A DNA stretch of 64,000 bases from Roseovarius sp. M141. Lineage in GTDB: Bacteria; Pseudomonadota; Alphaproteobacteria; Rhodobacterales; Rhodobacteraceae. The notes below the pieces were generated by a model. The model was given only the letters and a program-made list of their open reading frames with translations. It was not told where the DNA came from and did not search any database. The position numbers were made by a program, and so were the translations under genes. Position 1 is the stretch's first letter. The number at the start of each line of letters is the position of its first letter. Of this stretch, positions 51,894 through 61,500 are shown piece after piece. The stretch lies in contig NZ_VCNH01000003.1 of assembly GCF_024355225.1 (NCBI RefSeq), positions 53,376 to 117,375 on the forward strand, in the 5' to 3' direction.

Positions 51894-52109
51894 ATGATTC
51901 TCTACAAGCCAAATTTTGACAGCTTTCTTTCCTCCACCAAACGAGCGCGCAGTTATGTGTCTCGGCTTTCCGGGCTGGGTGAACTCAGCATCTCGCGTTG
52001 GGAGGACGATGGCGGCAGGACCCGCGCAGATCCGGAGAACGACGAAGCGGCAGGTTCGCGGTCGGCTCAAGGCAGCAAACGTATCGAGAGGGTCGGTGCC
52101 GTCCCATGA
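51894..52109 (+). CDS. Possible small protein (71 aa)
   Basis: ATG at 51894 with a strong GAGGAG 8 bases upstream. MILYKPNFDSFLSSTKRARS... is polar, with no known family. Support rests on the ribosome site only. Confidence 0.3.
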   Translation: MILYKPNFDSFLSSTKRARSYVSRLSGLGELSISRWEDDGGRTRADPENDEAAGSRSAQGSKRIERVGAVP

Positions 52110-52189
52110 TGCCACTGTCATCGGTGACATGGTGTACGGACGCTGACTTTAGTCGGATAGTGGCCGTTCGGACCGGACCGCTTCGGACT

Positions 52190-52430
52190 TGATTCCGCGC
52201 TTCACCGCAAGCGCGCGCACCGCCTCCCTCAAGGTCTTGTTGCCATCCATGAGGCGCCTGAATTGCGCTCCTGTCAGAATGAGAAGCGTCGATGGTGTGA
52301 GGACCCGCGCCTCGACTCGGTGTTCATTCTTGTCACCGCTTCAATTTGCCCGAACATCTCTCCGCGCCCCACCTCGATATCGCTTAGTTCAGCTTGAGCA
52401 ACGTCCAAGCTGAGCTTATTATGTTAAATA
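52190..52430 (-). pseudogene. Cyclic-nucleotide-binding-domain remnant
   Basis: On the minus strand one frame gives 'AELSDIEVGRGEMFGQIEAVT' and the next frame gives 'RVEARVLTPSTLLILTGAQFRRLMDGNKTLREAVRALAVKRGI'. Together they are the second half of a cNMP-binding beta-roll plus C-helix, as found at the end of some cation/proton antiporters. The frameshift and the missing start show it is dead. Confidence 0.5.
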
Positions 52431-52466
52431 ATGCGGCCATCCTGACCTAGTTCTCAAGTCGTTCAT

Positions 52467-52688
52467 TCAATCATAGATAACATCACTGTGCGGCGCTGCA
52501 GTCCATCTCGGAACAAGATCGCCAGTGTTCCATTCGTAAAGCCATCCAATATGCTCACCGGTATGGCGGTCATAAATGCGCTTTACAGCATGGGCGTGGA
52601 GGCGCTCTTCGCGCCCACTCTGCTTTTGGTTGGAGCCTCGACCTGCGGTGCGGTATGGCTTCACTTTGATCCTTACGACGGTTGTCAT
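52467..52688 (-). CDS. Small conserved hypothetical protein (73 aa)
   Basis: ATG at 52688 behind GGAGG at 7-base spacing. Basic N-terminus ('VRIKVKPYRTAGRG') followed by 'VKRIYDRHTGEHIGWLYEWNTGDLVPRW', an aromatic-rich segment I have seen in small Rhodobacteraceae proteins of unknown function. Intact and with a good start. Confidence 0.6.
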   Translation of the reverse strand: MTTVVRIKVKPYRTAGRGSNQKQSGREERLHAHAVKRIYDRHTGEHIGWLYEWNTGDLVPRWTAAPHSDVIYD

Positions 52689-52789
52689 GCAAAGTCCTCC
52701 AGTATTCTTGATGCTGGATCGGCACACCGATGTTTGATGTCGCGGTGCAGCAACGGCCACTTCCAGCCAAAATCCGCCACTCGGAATAG

Positions 52790-53890
52790 TTGAGCTTACC
52801 TGTTCGGCGTCATCACGATAAACTACGCAGAGGGGCGCAAAAGAACGAAAAACTGGCGCGCAAAATATTGATCAAGAATGGAAAATACTTTGTTGCACCG
52901 CAGAAATCTGGCGAAGACTTTAAGCAACTTTTTGCTCGTTTAGCGGCAGCAGGTGCGGGTAGACCGGTCGACCTTCAGGGGTTTCCTGACGGACCGTGGA
53001 CGCCGGAGACGTTGGCCGACGCAATTTCGTCAATCGAAGCCAACCGGAATGGTATCGATCTCCGCACTGTCCAGGTCTGGTTCCAGGACAACGACAACGG
53101 GATCAGCAGCGAGAACATCAGATGGCTTGCAAGGGTCTTCGGCTGTGATGATCCGGAGGCGGCGAGCGATTTGCAAACGGAGCTCAGTGCCGCCCGATCC
53201 AAACTGGACGCCAAACGGCGCGAAAAGCGCGGAGCGAAGGCCACCCCTGCCGCATCCGCTTCAAATCTGGAAGAGGGCAGCCACGCTGACGAAAACGCGC
53301 CAGACGACAGACCAGCGGAGGCAACAAAGCCCGAACTCGCCCCCAGCCCGACTTCACCTTTCGGTCTCATTTCGGCATCGGAGGCTCTGTTTAGCCGATC
53401 ACCGCTGAACTTGCCGGCCTCGGTCTTCGCGGGAGCCGTGGCACTTCAGTTCACCTCCTACTTTCTTGGAATCCACGAAGTGACTTTCGAGGCTCCCGAT
53501 GGCCTCGCCAAGCAAGTCGGCTTCCCAAAGTTGCAGGCACCCGAGTTGAAGTACCGTGCGTTATCAAGGCGACAAACCAACCACCCCCGGTTGCTTGCGC
53601 TGATGCGCGACCTCCTTGGTGAATTCAAGTGTGTTACCTACGTCTGCGACAAACGGTTCATGTTGACGCTCATGTTCGTCGACTACGCCGTGGAGCCCTA
53701 CTATTACGAGCGCGGTTTGGACTTCTACGCGAATGGCCAGAACTATGCGATGGCGTCCATGTTGCACATGGCTGGCCCGGCACTGCTCGGCGAACCGCAA
53801 TTTGAACGGCTGATGGAGTCTTTTCAGCGAGCTATGAAGGAGAAAACCTGCGAAGCACTGAATGACCTAGTGTCGGCAGCCAGAGCGACG
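52790..53890 (+). pseudogene. Chimera: membrane-protein N-terminus fused to a DUF3800 middle part
   Basis: A TTG start at 52790. Residues 1-245 ('ARKILIKNGKYFVAPQKSGEDFKQLF', 'GPWTPETLADAISSIEANRNGIDLRTVQVWFQDNDNGISSENIRWLARVFG', then the membrane start 'LPASVFAGAVALQFTSYFLGIH') look like the N-terminal part of a conserved alphaproteobacterial membrane protein. At about 53,525 ('KQVGFP/KLQAPELKYR') the sequence changes to DUF3800 ('CVTYVCDKRFMLTLMFVDYAVEPYYYERGLDFY'), lacking that family's N-terminal D-E-S block. It is then interrupted by IS256 at 53,890. Beyond 53,890 the frame runs a few residues into the IS. Confidence 0.7.
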
Positions 53891-55282
53891 GGTCGTGTCG
53901 CGAAGGTGGTAGAAATTCGAAGGTGGCGTAATCTCCGGGTGACTTGAACCCACCCAACCGGCGGCTGACACCGCCAGGGAGATCACGCCATGAAGAACAA
54001 TACCGACACTGCCACGCTTTCGCTACTGTCCAATGAAACGGGCCATGATCCGATCGAGGATCGCCTTCGAGAAAATATCCGCGCCACGATCGAGGCGGTT
54101 TTCGAAGAGGAATTGGAGGCGTTTCTGGGGCGCTGCCGCTATGACCGCAGCACCGACAAACCCACGGGCTACCGGCACGGCCACCGGGAGCGTCAGTTGA
54201 TTGGCACGTTTGGGACCGAGACGATAAGCGTGCCGCGTGCCCGCGCCGTCGATGAGACCGGCAAGACCACGGAATGGCGCTCGAAGGCGCTGCCGCGTTA
54301 TCAGCGGCTGACCAAGAAGGCTGAAGCGCTGATTGCCTCGGTCTACCTGGCAGGCACCAACACGCGGCGCGTGAAACGGGCGCTGTATGGGCTATTCGAA
54401 GGCGCGGTGAGCAAGGATGTGGTCAGCCGGGCCTGGCGCAAGGTGAAGGTCGACTGGGATGCCTGGGTGGCGCGCAACCTGGCCAATGAGGACATCGTCC
54501 GGCTGATCCTCGACGGCACGGTGATCAAGACGCGCATTGACAAGAAAGCCACCAACATCTCGGTGCTGGCGGCTATCGGCATACGCCGGGACGGGCAGAA
54601 GGTGCTGCTCTCGATTATGAATATGGGCGGTGAAAGCAAGGCTGCCTGGGCCGAGTTTCTCGGCGATCTCGACGCGCGCGGCCTGAAGCGACCGGAGTTT
54701 GTCATTGTCGACGGCGCTCCCGGTCTTGAGGCCGCTCTTGTCGCGCTCTGGGGAGAGGACCTGCCGATCCAGCGCTGCACGGTTCACAAGCATCGCAATC
54801 TTCTCGGCCACGCCCCGAAACGCATGCAGGACGAGTTGACCGAGGATTATCGCGACATGATCTATGCCGAAAATGCGGCTGAAATCGACAAGCGCCGCAA
54901 GGCGTTCCTGCGCAAATGGCGGTTGAAATGCCGCGCGGTGGCGGACAGCCTGGAAGAGGCCGGAGACCGGCTGTTCACCTTCACCCGGCTGGACCCGCCG
55001 CAGTGGAAATCAGCCCGCACGACAAACGCCATCGAGCGCCTGAACGAGGAGTTCCGCCGCCGCATCAAAACCCAAACCGTGCTGCCCTGCGCCGAAACCG
55101 TGCCGATGCTGCTCTGGGCGCTGATGGCATCGGGCCAGATCCAGATGCGGAAAGTGGACGGTTGGGAAACGCTGGCTCAGCCCATCGCCCCGATCAGCCT
55201 TGACCTCGCGGCCTGATCAGGCCCAAATCCCCATACTCGGAGAACGCCGCCGGGGAATTTCCACCAGATTCGAGACACCACC
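53891..55282 (+). mobile_element. IS256-family insertion sequence in the DUF3800 gene (1392 bp)
   Basis: Both ends begin GGT and share GTGTC, CGAA, TGGT and GAAATTC in register over about 30 bases. The octamer GAGCGACG flanks the element on both sides (53883-53890 and 55283-55290), a perfect target duplication. Removing the IS joins 'SAARAT' to 'NWRQMPEVIGPL', restoring a continuous DUF3800 frame. Confidence 0.95.
53990..55216 (+). CDS. IS256-family (mutator-type) transposase
   Basis: 408 aa, normal length. 'GYRHGHRERQLIGTFGTETISVPRAR', first Asp in 'VRLILDGTVIKTRI', second in 'EFVIVDGAPGLEAALVALWGEDLPIQRCTVHKHRNLL' (C/H pair typical of the family), and the Glu helix 'TTNAIERLNEEFRRRIKTQT'. 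Complete and probably active. Confidence 0.96.
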   Translation: MKNNTDTATLSLLSNETGHDPIEDRLRENIRATIEAVFEEELEAFLGRCRYDRSTDKPTGYRHGHRERQLIGTFGTETISVPRARAVDETGKTTEWRSKALPRYQRLTKKAEALIASVYLAGTNTRRVKRALYGLFEGAVSKDVVSRAWRKVKVDWDAWVARNLANEDIVRLILDGTVIKTRIDKKATNISVLAAIGIRRDGQKVLLSIMNMGGESKAAWAEFLGDLDARGLKRPEFVIVDGAPGLEAALVALWGEDLPIQRCTVHKHRNLLGHAPKRMQDELTEDYRDMIYAENAAEIDKRRKAFLRKWRLKCRAVADSLEEAGDRLFTFTRLDPPQWKSARTTNAIERLNEEFRRRIKTQTVLPCAETVPMLLWALMASGQIQMRKVDGWETLAQPIAPISLDLAA

Positions 55283-55851
55283 GAGCGACGAATTGGAGGC
55301 AGATGCCCGAGGTCATTGGTCCTCTCGCACAGTATGCCGATCGCGATTGTTTGTCGGCCATCGCCACCCCAGAACTGACCACCGACGTCGCGATGATTGT
55401 ACTGACATCGCTCATCACTCGGATGGAGGTGATGGCGGACGGCCCCTACCGGGTACAGCACGACCAGTCCAAGAATCTTGCTACCTATCATGAACTCTTG
55501 CAGCGTTTCATCAATCACGACGATACGGTCGAGTTTCGGGCGACCGAGATCACGACGCTTAGCTTTCCCCTCAAGCTCACAGACGTGGAACAGGTGGACT
55601 CGAAGAAGAGCCCGGCAGTGCAACTGGCAGATGTCATGGTTGGCGCTGCGATCGAGGCGGGGAATAATCTGGCTGGTTTACGCACTGGCGGCCTCAATCC
55701 CGAGCAAATGTTGGCTCTGTATGCCGACGACCAGTTCATCCACATGTTGCCGTCTACTGATTTCGAGGAGCAAAGGCGCTTTCGACAGGGCAATCAAGGC
55801 GGTGAACTGATCGACTATCTTGCTGCCAATCTAATGGGTTCCAAACGTTAG
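55283..55851 (+). pseudogene. DUF3800 protein, C-terminal part beyond IS256
   Basis: Continues the split gene: 'NWRQMPEVIGPLAQYADRD', 'DGPYRVQHDQSKNLATYHELLQRF', 'FPLKLTDVEQVDSKKSPAVQLADVMVGAAIEAG'. The last block with D-S-K and Q-L-A-D is the conserved catalytic-looking end of DUF3800 (RNase-H-like). The ATG at 55303 could start a fragment, but a functional product is unlikely. Converges on the restriction-enzyme gene, 20 bp apart. Confidence 0.75.
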
Positions 55852-55870
55852 ATCTTTCCGCCATTTTCTC

Positions 55871-56878
55871 TCAAATCCGTTCGCTCTTCATTTTGGCTAT
55901 CCACGTTTTCAAAGTGTCTCTGTCGGCGGCTTCTACGGGGTATTCCCTCGCCACGCGCATCGTTTCCGCGCCGGGGGACATGTATGAACTTGTAACGATA
56001 AGCCCTGACTCTGACTTCTCGTGGAGAACATCCGCATAGACGGATTTCAGTAACGCCTTTCCAATCTTTTCTTTCTGCCTTTTGCATTGAACAATAATTA
56101 GCGGTGGCATTTCCTCCAACTGCTCCCTTGGATATATTCTGAGGTCTATGCCATCATCATTTCGCCCGGGTCCCACATCCACGCGAAACCCCTCCCTTTC
56201 AAAAAATTCTCCCGCCAAACCTTCAAACTTGCGCCAGTGTATTTCTCCAACTTTTTCAAAGTTCCGCTCCAAATAATCGATGAACCGCTGATCGAAAAAA
56301 CTGCCATACATGGTTTCGAGCGACTCCGATTTGAAGAGAGTTTCCAGATCGGCTGTGTCCTTCCAATCGCGAGAGCGAATCCGGCCGTGCGGTGAAATAT
56401 GAAGCTGGTGGTTGATGCCCTTAATGACTTCCATTGCCATATCCAGGCCATCCTTCCCGTGCCCCTTCATTGCGGCCCTCATGAATGGCTCAGGGTCCAA
56501 TGCCGTCCCATAAGGCGGCGGATCAGCAAAAACCGACCTCATGAAGTCACTGTAACAGCCCATGACATGTTCGTAGCAGGCGAGCTTTTTGGGGTCGGAC
56601 TTTACCTTATGATAAAGTCGGAGGTGATGGGGGATGGTAGTTGGTTCGTCAATATTTCCAAGCTTGTACAGGATGTGCGCCGCAATCTCATCGAATTCAG
56701 ATGAATGAAAGCGAAAGCCCCCAATCTCCTCTGAAACGATTTTCTTTGATAATACTGCGTCATAATCCTGTAGAAGTTCCGAAAGTTCAACGTCTGTCAG
56801 AACGATCCCCGCCTTGAATCCCGCAAACTCCGTGAGTAAATCAACTGTGGTCTGTCGTGATATGTTAATGCTTCCCAT
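55871..56878 (-). CDS. Mrr-like restriction endonuclease
   Basis: 335 aa from the ATG at 56878. The N-terminal 190 residues are helical with no known domain. The C-terminal 130 residues are a PD-(D/E)XK nuclease of Mrr type: 'FEGLAGEFFEREGFRVDVGPGRNDDGIDLRIYP' (catalytic Asp), 'PLIIVQCKRQKEKIGKALLKSVYADVLHEKSESGLIVTSSYMSPGA' (Q-x-K), then 'VEAADRDTLKTWI'. No methylase lies next to it, so a type IV (modified-DNA) enzyme or solitary defence nuclease is likely. Base composition is clearly AT-richer than the surroundings, a sign of separate acquisition. Confidence 0.85.
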   Translation of the reverse strand: MGSINISRQTTVDLLTEFAGFKAGIVLTDVELSELLQDYDAVLSKKIVSEEIGGFRFHSSEFDEIAAHILYKLGNIDEPTTIPHHLRLYHKVKSDPKKLACYEHVMGCYSDFMRSVFADPPPYGTALDPEPFMRAAMKGHGKDGLDMAMEVIKGINHQLHISPHGRIRSRDWKDTADLETLFKSESLETMYGSFFDQRFIDYLERNFEKVGEIHWRKFEGLAGEFFEREGFRVDVGPGRNDDGIDLRIYPREQLEEMPPLIIVQCKRQKEKIGKALLKSVYADVLHEKSESGLIVTSSYMSPGAETMRVAREYPVEAADRDTLKTWIAKMKSERI

Positions 56879-57206
56879 GTTGCTCCAGTCCTGAGTGTAG
56901 TCATCCGTTCTGACGAAGTATTGAGCCGCGGTAGTTCTATAAGGCTTGTGTCAATCGCATTCGCCTTGGAACTATAGCATGCACGCTCGAGCACATATCG
57001 CACGTTCTGTGTCTCTTGTGGCCGATAAAGCGGCCATTGGTCTGCTCTGCAGGGAATTCGCGTTCCGTGCCAATTACTGGACCTTGTATGCCGGGAAAAG
57101 CATGTCCCATTTGGAGGCCCGTAGTGGCATGCCCCCCATCGTAGTTACCGCTCCGAGAGCGATATCCTCGGCTACCATCAGCGTACCAACCCTCTTCCGC
57201 CAAACT
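56879..57206. other. Intergenic region upstream of the restriction enzyme
   Basis: 328 bp. The minus strand is open over much of it from a TTG at 57203 ('EEGWYADGSRGYRSRSG'), 4 bp after the HIRAN stop, but the composition looks unlike a folded protein. Promoter of the restriction gene expected near 56,890-56,950. Nothing firm. Confidence 0.4.
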
Positions 57207-58316
57207 TCAGGCCGCCGGAACGGCACCCTTCTTACGAGCCCGCTCGACCAAGTCCGCATAGCGCTGCCCGATACCAACTTCGGAGAAATGCCTGCACCAG
57301 GCGGCTAGGAAAGCCTTCTCGCGCTCAACTTCTTTCTGCTTCGAGAGGATCACAGCAATCCGGTAGGAATAGTACGGCGCGGGTGTCATGCCGGACCGTT
57401 CCCATCCATCGAGTCCTTCGCTGACGATCTCCACCTGCTTGGCAAGGTCGTTGTCGTATTGTTTGATACCGCCGGCGTCCTCCAGAACCGAAGGTGATCT
57501 GTCGGCCTCCAGTTCGGCCAACTTGCGCTGAATTGTAGCTTCGTCGTCCTCGATGAAATCGATCCTATTCGTTTTCTGTCTCGCGGCCGCTTGCTTCGCT
57601 GTGAGGGCAGGCATCGCGTTCATGCGCTGGATCAAGGCATCGAGCTTCTCGAGTGCTTTCTCGTCCACTCTGGTGGCAGGTTTCGATGGCGCCGTCTCAA
57701 ATCCCATCTCCTGTCGCTGCTTGGCCGGTGGCCACAAACCTGCGCAGTTCAAGATGACGTCAACCTCCCCGATCCGGGATTTCTTCAGTTCCACGGCAAT
57801 TGGCATCCCCTCCGGAAAGCTTGCGACCTCGGCCGCCACATCGGCTGGCACATAGCCCAAGGCGACCCGTGACGTCGGCGCTTCGTGCGGACCAAGGATG
57901 CCGATGACTTGCATGGCGTTCTTATCATGCTTGTTGTCAGGCTCGGGGTTAAGCAATGCCCCGAAAGGCTCGCCCCGCATGTCGGCTTGAGCTGCCAGCC
58001 GAAGAAACTCCCTTACTCCCTCTTTGCGATTGAAGAGACCTTGGACATCGAACCATCCGCTTCCGATATTCCACTGTACCCAGTCGCCCGCGGGCGCATT
58101 GTCGCCAAACTTGTGAACTTCCCAACCCATCGGGACCGGAGCCCGCAAGCCGCGTTGCTCGGCGCGCAAAAGACCCTTGGGTTTTGCCACTTTGATAGAA
58201 GGCGGAGTTTCATCGAGACGCCCGTGCTGCCGGGCCGCCTTACTCGGCTTCCAGGTCCAGATTCCGAGAATGACAAGGACAATCCCGCCAACAATCCACC
58301 AGAACGAAAAACTCAC
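57207..58316 (-). CDS. Membrane-anchored HIRAN-domain protein (369 aa)
   Basis: GTG start at 58316 with GGAGGAAGA upstream. A single N-terminal membrane helix ('FWWIVGGIVLVILGIWTW'), a basic linker, then a HIRAN domain: 'WFDVQGLFNRKEGVREFLRLA', 'PDNKHDKNAMQVIG', 'LGYVPADVAAEVASFP'. HIRAN domains bind DNA 3' ends in Rad5/HLTF-type enzymes. The C-terminal 150 residues are charged helices. Positioned between a restriction nuclease and a YhaN/YhaO pair, it may link DNA-end sensing to the membrane; that role is inference. Confidence 0.75.
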   Translation of the reverse strand: MSFSFWWIVGGIVLVILGIWTWKPSKAARQHGRLDETPPSIKVAKPKGLLRAEQRGLRAPVPMGWEVHKFGDNAPAGDWVQWNIGSGWFDVQGLFNRKEGVREFLRLAAQADMRGEPFGALLNPEPDNKHDKNAMQVIGILGPHEAPTSRVALGYVPADVAAEVASFPEGMPIAVELKKSRIGEVDVILNCAGLWPPAKQRQEMGFETAPSKPATRVDEKALEKLDALIQRMNAMPALTAKQAAARQKTNRIDFIEDDEATIQRKLAELEADRSPSVLEDAGGIKQYDNDLAKQVEIVSEGLDGWERSGMTPAPYYSYRIAVILSKQKEVEREKAFLAAWCRHFSEVGIGQRYADLVERARKKGAVPAA

Positions 58317-58573
58317 TCTCTTCCTCCATCCGACAAGCGCCCTTTTACTACCAGCTGCGCAATGACAGCGTAATACCGCACTTGGCACTGCCAGCTGCAG
58401 CACTCGGGCTATTCCGACGCGACCGGACCGAATTTTCCAAAATCGTTATCGGACCGATGCCACTTTCGGCCCAAGAATAGAATGAGTGGACTTTCGTTTC
58501 GGCACCACCGGTCCGTTAAACAGGGCGGTGCCACGAAAGTCGTTACTCGGCGGAAAGCTGAATACCCAGTTGG

Positions 58574-61500
58574 TCAGGCCGGCATTTCCACAACGGCCAC
58601 TCCCGGAACCGAGGCGCGGGCCATCTCAACCAGGTGTGCGTGGTGGGTGAACAGGATCGCCTGCCCACTTGCCCCGATCTCGGCGCATAGTTGCAACGCG
58701 GCCCGGGCGCGCGTGTCGTCGAATGTTTCCATAATGTCGTCAAGGATCATCGGAAGGGCTCCGAGGTCGTTCGCAAAGCTGCGATACCCGGCCAGCCGCA
58801 AGGCGAAATACAGCTGGCCCATGGTCCCCGTCGACATCTTTTCGACTGGAACCTTAGCGCCGTCGGCGTCGATGCCGACCAACTTTTCTCCTTCGACCTG
58901 GCTCCAGACATCGACGCCGCGCCACTTGGGCGCGGTCATGGTGACAAAGGCCGCCTCGACATCGCGCAGCATGTCGCTACGTCGTTCCTCCGCCAGCCGA
59001 CGAAGTGCCCCACGGGCCGCCAGCACACCCAGCCGCGCAACGACCGCCTGGCGCCCGCCACTGCGGAGCGCCTCCAGTAACGTCGCCTGTTCGGTAACCA
59101 GATCGCTACGGTCGGCGGCGTCGAATGCTTCGCGGTACAAACGCTCGGCCTCACGTTGTGCATCGCGCGCGGCGTCTCGGCTGTCTTGCGCGTCTTGGAC
59201 CTGCTGTTCGAGAACAAGTCCGCGGGAGGCGTCCGGCATCCGATCGAGTTCCTCCCCGAAGAGATCTTCGTCGACGCCAACGATGGCCTGCTGCCTGTCC
59301 TGATCCGCCGCCAGACGGTTGGCGCGCAACCGATCCCGTTCAACCAGCCTTGCTATCCGATCGCTTGGCAGAAGGCTGTCATCCCCCTGACCGTTGAAAT
59401 GGGCATCTAGTTCGCTCCTTGCGGTCCCAAGCTCGGTCGTATGGCGATGTCGTGCCGCCGTGACCTTGTCCCGACGTGACTTGGCATCACCGCGCTTTTC
59501 GTCGGCGCGCGTTGCTGCCGCCAGACGCAAGCGCGCCTGGTCGATGGTCTGAATAGGTTCCAGCCCGACCTGATCCTCTGTCTCGCCAAGAATCTTCGCC
59601 AGCCGTGCGGCCCCCTCTGACAACGCCGAGGTCGCCTGTTGCAGAGCCTCGATCCGCTCATCGAGACGCTGATGATCGGTGTGCAGCCGAAGTAGGTTCC
59701 GCAACTGTGGAAGAGCATTCCGGACCCCCTCGACCGAGCGATCCCTCAGTGGCAAAGAGGAAGTCAACCGTTCGAACTCGACCTCTGCCCGCTTAAGATC
59801 GCCCTTCTTGACCAGCGCGTCGTCGTCCAGTTTGTCGATGGCCTTCTGGCCGTCCCGCCATTTACTCCAGGCTTTGCGGTCACTTTCTTCCAGCGTCAGA
59901 ACCCTTTGCACCCGGGCAGCTATTTCGCCCTTGCCCACGCCGAGGTCCAAGGCGCGGGCCGATTCCATCAATTCGGTGCGCAAGGCTTCTTCGCGGCGGC
60001 GGCGGGTATCCAACGCTGCTTGCGCGTTCGAGTGATCGGCAGCGGCGTTGGCCGCCGTCGCAAGGGCCTGGTGGCGTGGTCCGAAAGCCGCTGGAGGGGC
60101 GCCTGCTTCCAGACCGAGCTTAACTGATAGCCCCGAATGAACCTCTGACAAACTCTCGCGGCGATCGATCAGGTCTGCCAGCCGCGCTTCAGCGGTTTCG
60201 AAACGCGCCTTCGCTGTCTTTTCCCTTCTCTGCGCTTCAAGCCGCCGCTGGCGGATCTCCGCCCCAGCTACGAAATGGGCGCGTGCACTGTCGTCCGCGC
60301 GCATCGCCGTCTCGAATTCGTCGGCGGAGGGATCGGACAGGTCGTCGCGGTGGCGTATCCAAGCCAGGTCGCGGTGGCGACGGGTTTCCTCGGTTGTTGC
60401 GACATCCACCGCTTCGGGCGCGTCCTGCAAAGCCGAGAGATCGGCCGTGGCATCCTCCAATTCCTTCGAGCGCTCCTCGACGTTGCCCTTGGCTGCGGCG
60501 ATGTCCGAGGACAAGTCCGACCACTCCCGCGCTGCTTTCTCAAGCGTCTCAGGCGCAGGTAGGCCGGCGTCGACCAAGCCGGTCCAGTCCGAAGGCAAGT
60601 CGGCGGCAGCCTTCGTCAGTCGCGCGAGGGTCTGATCCCGCTCCGTTTCGCACATGGTCAAGTCCGAAACTGGCCTCCAGGCCTCGAATGCGTCGCGCAG
60701 GAGGGTCAGATCTTGCGGCTCGCTAGGCGCCTCGCCCTCCCGCGCTTTCGCCGCATCGGCAACGGCATTCGCCGTGTTCAACGCCTCGCCGGCCATACGG
60801 CACGCCTCGACAGCCCCGGCGATCTCTTCCAGCTCCGCCGTGTCGAGAACAAGATCCGACACCGCAGTACCGGACGGCGAGAGCCGCGTCAGCGCCGCTG
60901 AAATCTCCGTGGCGAGCGCATCCCGGTCTGCCGTCCGACGGTCGAGATCCGCGCGCGCCGTCGTGGCCCGGTCCATCAAAGGGGCTTCATCGATCGTCAT
61001 CTGATCAAGACGTTCCAATTCGGCGTTCAGCGCCGGAGCGAGCGTGTCAGCGGGATTCTCTTCAATGATCCGGTCAAGGCTGGCGACGTCATTGTCTGCC
61101 TCGGAGATCCGGTCCTCGAGCGAGGAGATTTTCTCCACCAGCGCCGCGACGCGCTCCGCCGTATCTTGGGGCAGGTCCCGGCCATCGGGGTAGTCCTTCA
61201 GGGCCTCGGCAAGTCGTTCCATCTCCTCGGTTCGGTCGAACCACGTACTGGCCGCCGTGGCGGCAAGACGACGTTTTTGCGCAGTGACCAGCGCTAAGTT
61301 TTCCGCCTCGAACAGCGCGGTCTTCTGTTCACAGTCCTGACGAAGAGTTCGTTCCCGTTCCGAGGTCAGCCGATCGGCTCGAAGCTCGCGGCTGATCTGT
61401 TTCAGGCGGTCGCTCGCCTGTTTCAGCTCCGTGGCACGGCCATGTTTTTTGTGGAATTTGTCGGCGCGCTCCGACAGTGCATTCAGCGTCTCCGAAATGC

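Noticed and set aside
53908..55265. IS256 ends placed at the GGTAGAAATTC / GAATTTCCACC matches
   Set aside because: The flanks then share no duplication. Moving the ends outward to 53891 and 55282 gives longer repeats and a perfect 8-bp duplication.
56937..57203. 88-codon frame between the HIRAN and restriction genes
   Set aside because: TTG start without a ribosome site, low-complexity Gly/Arg/Ser start and no family; not supported as a gene.
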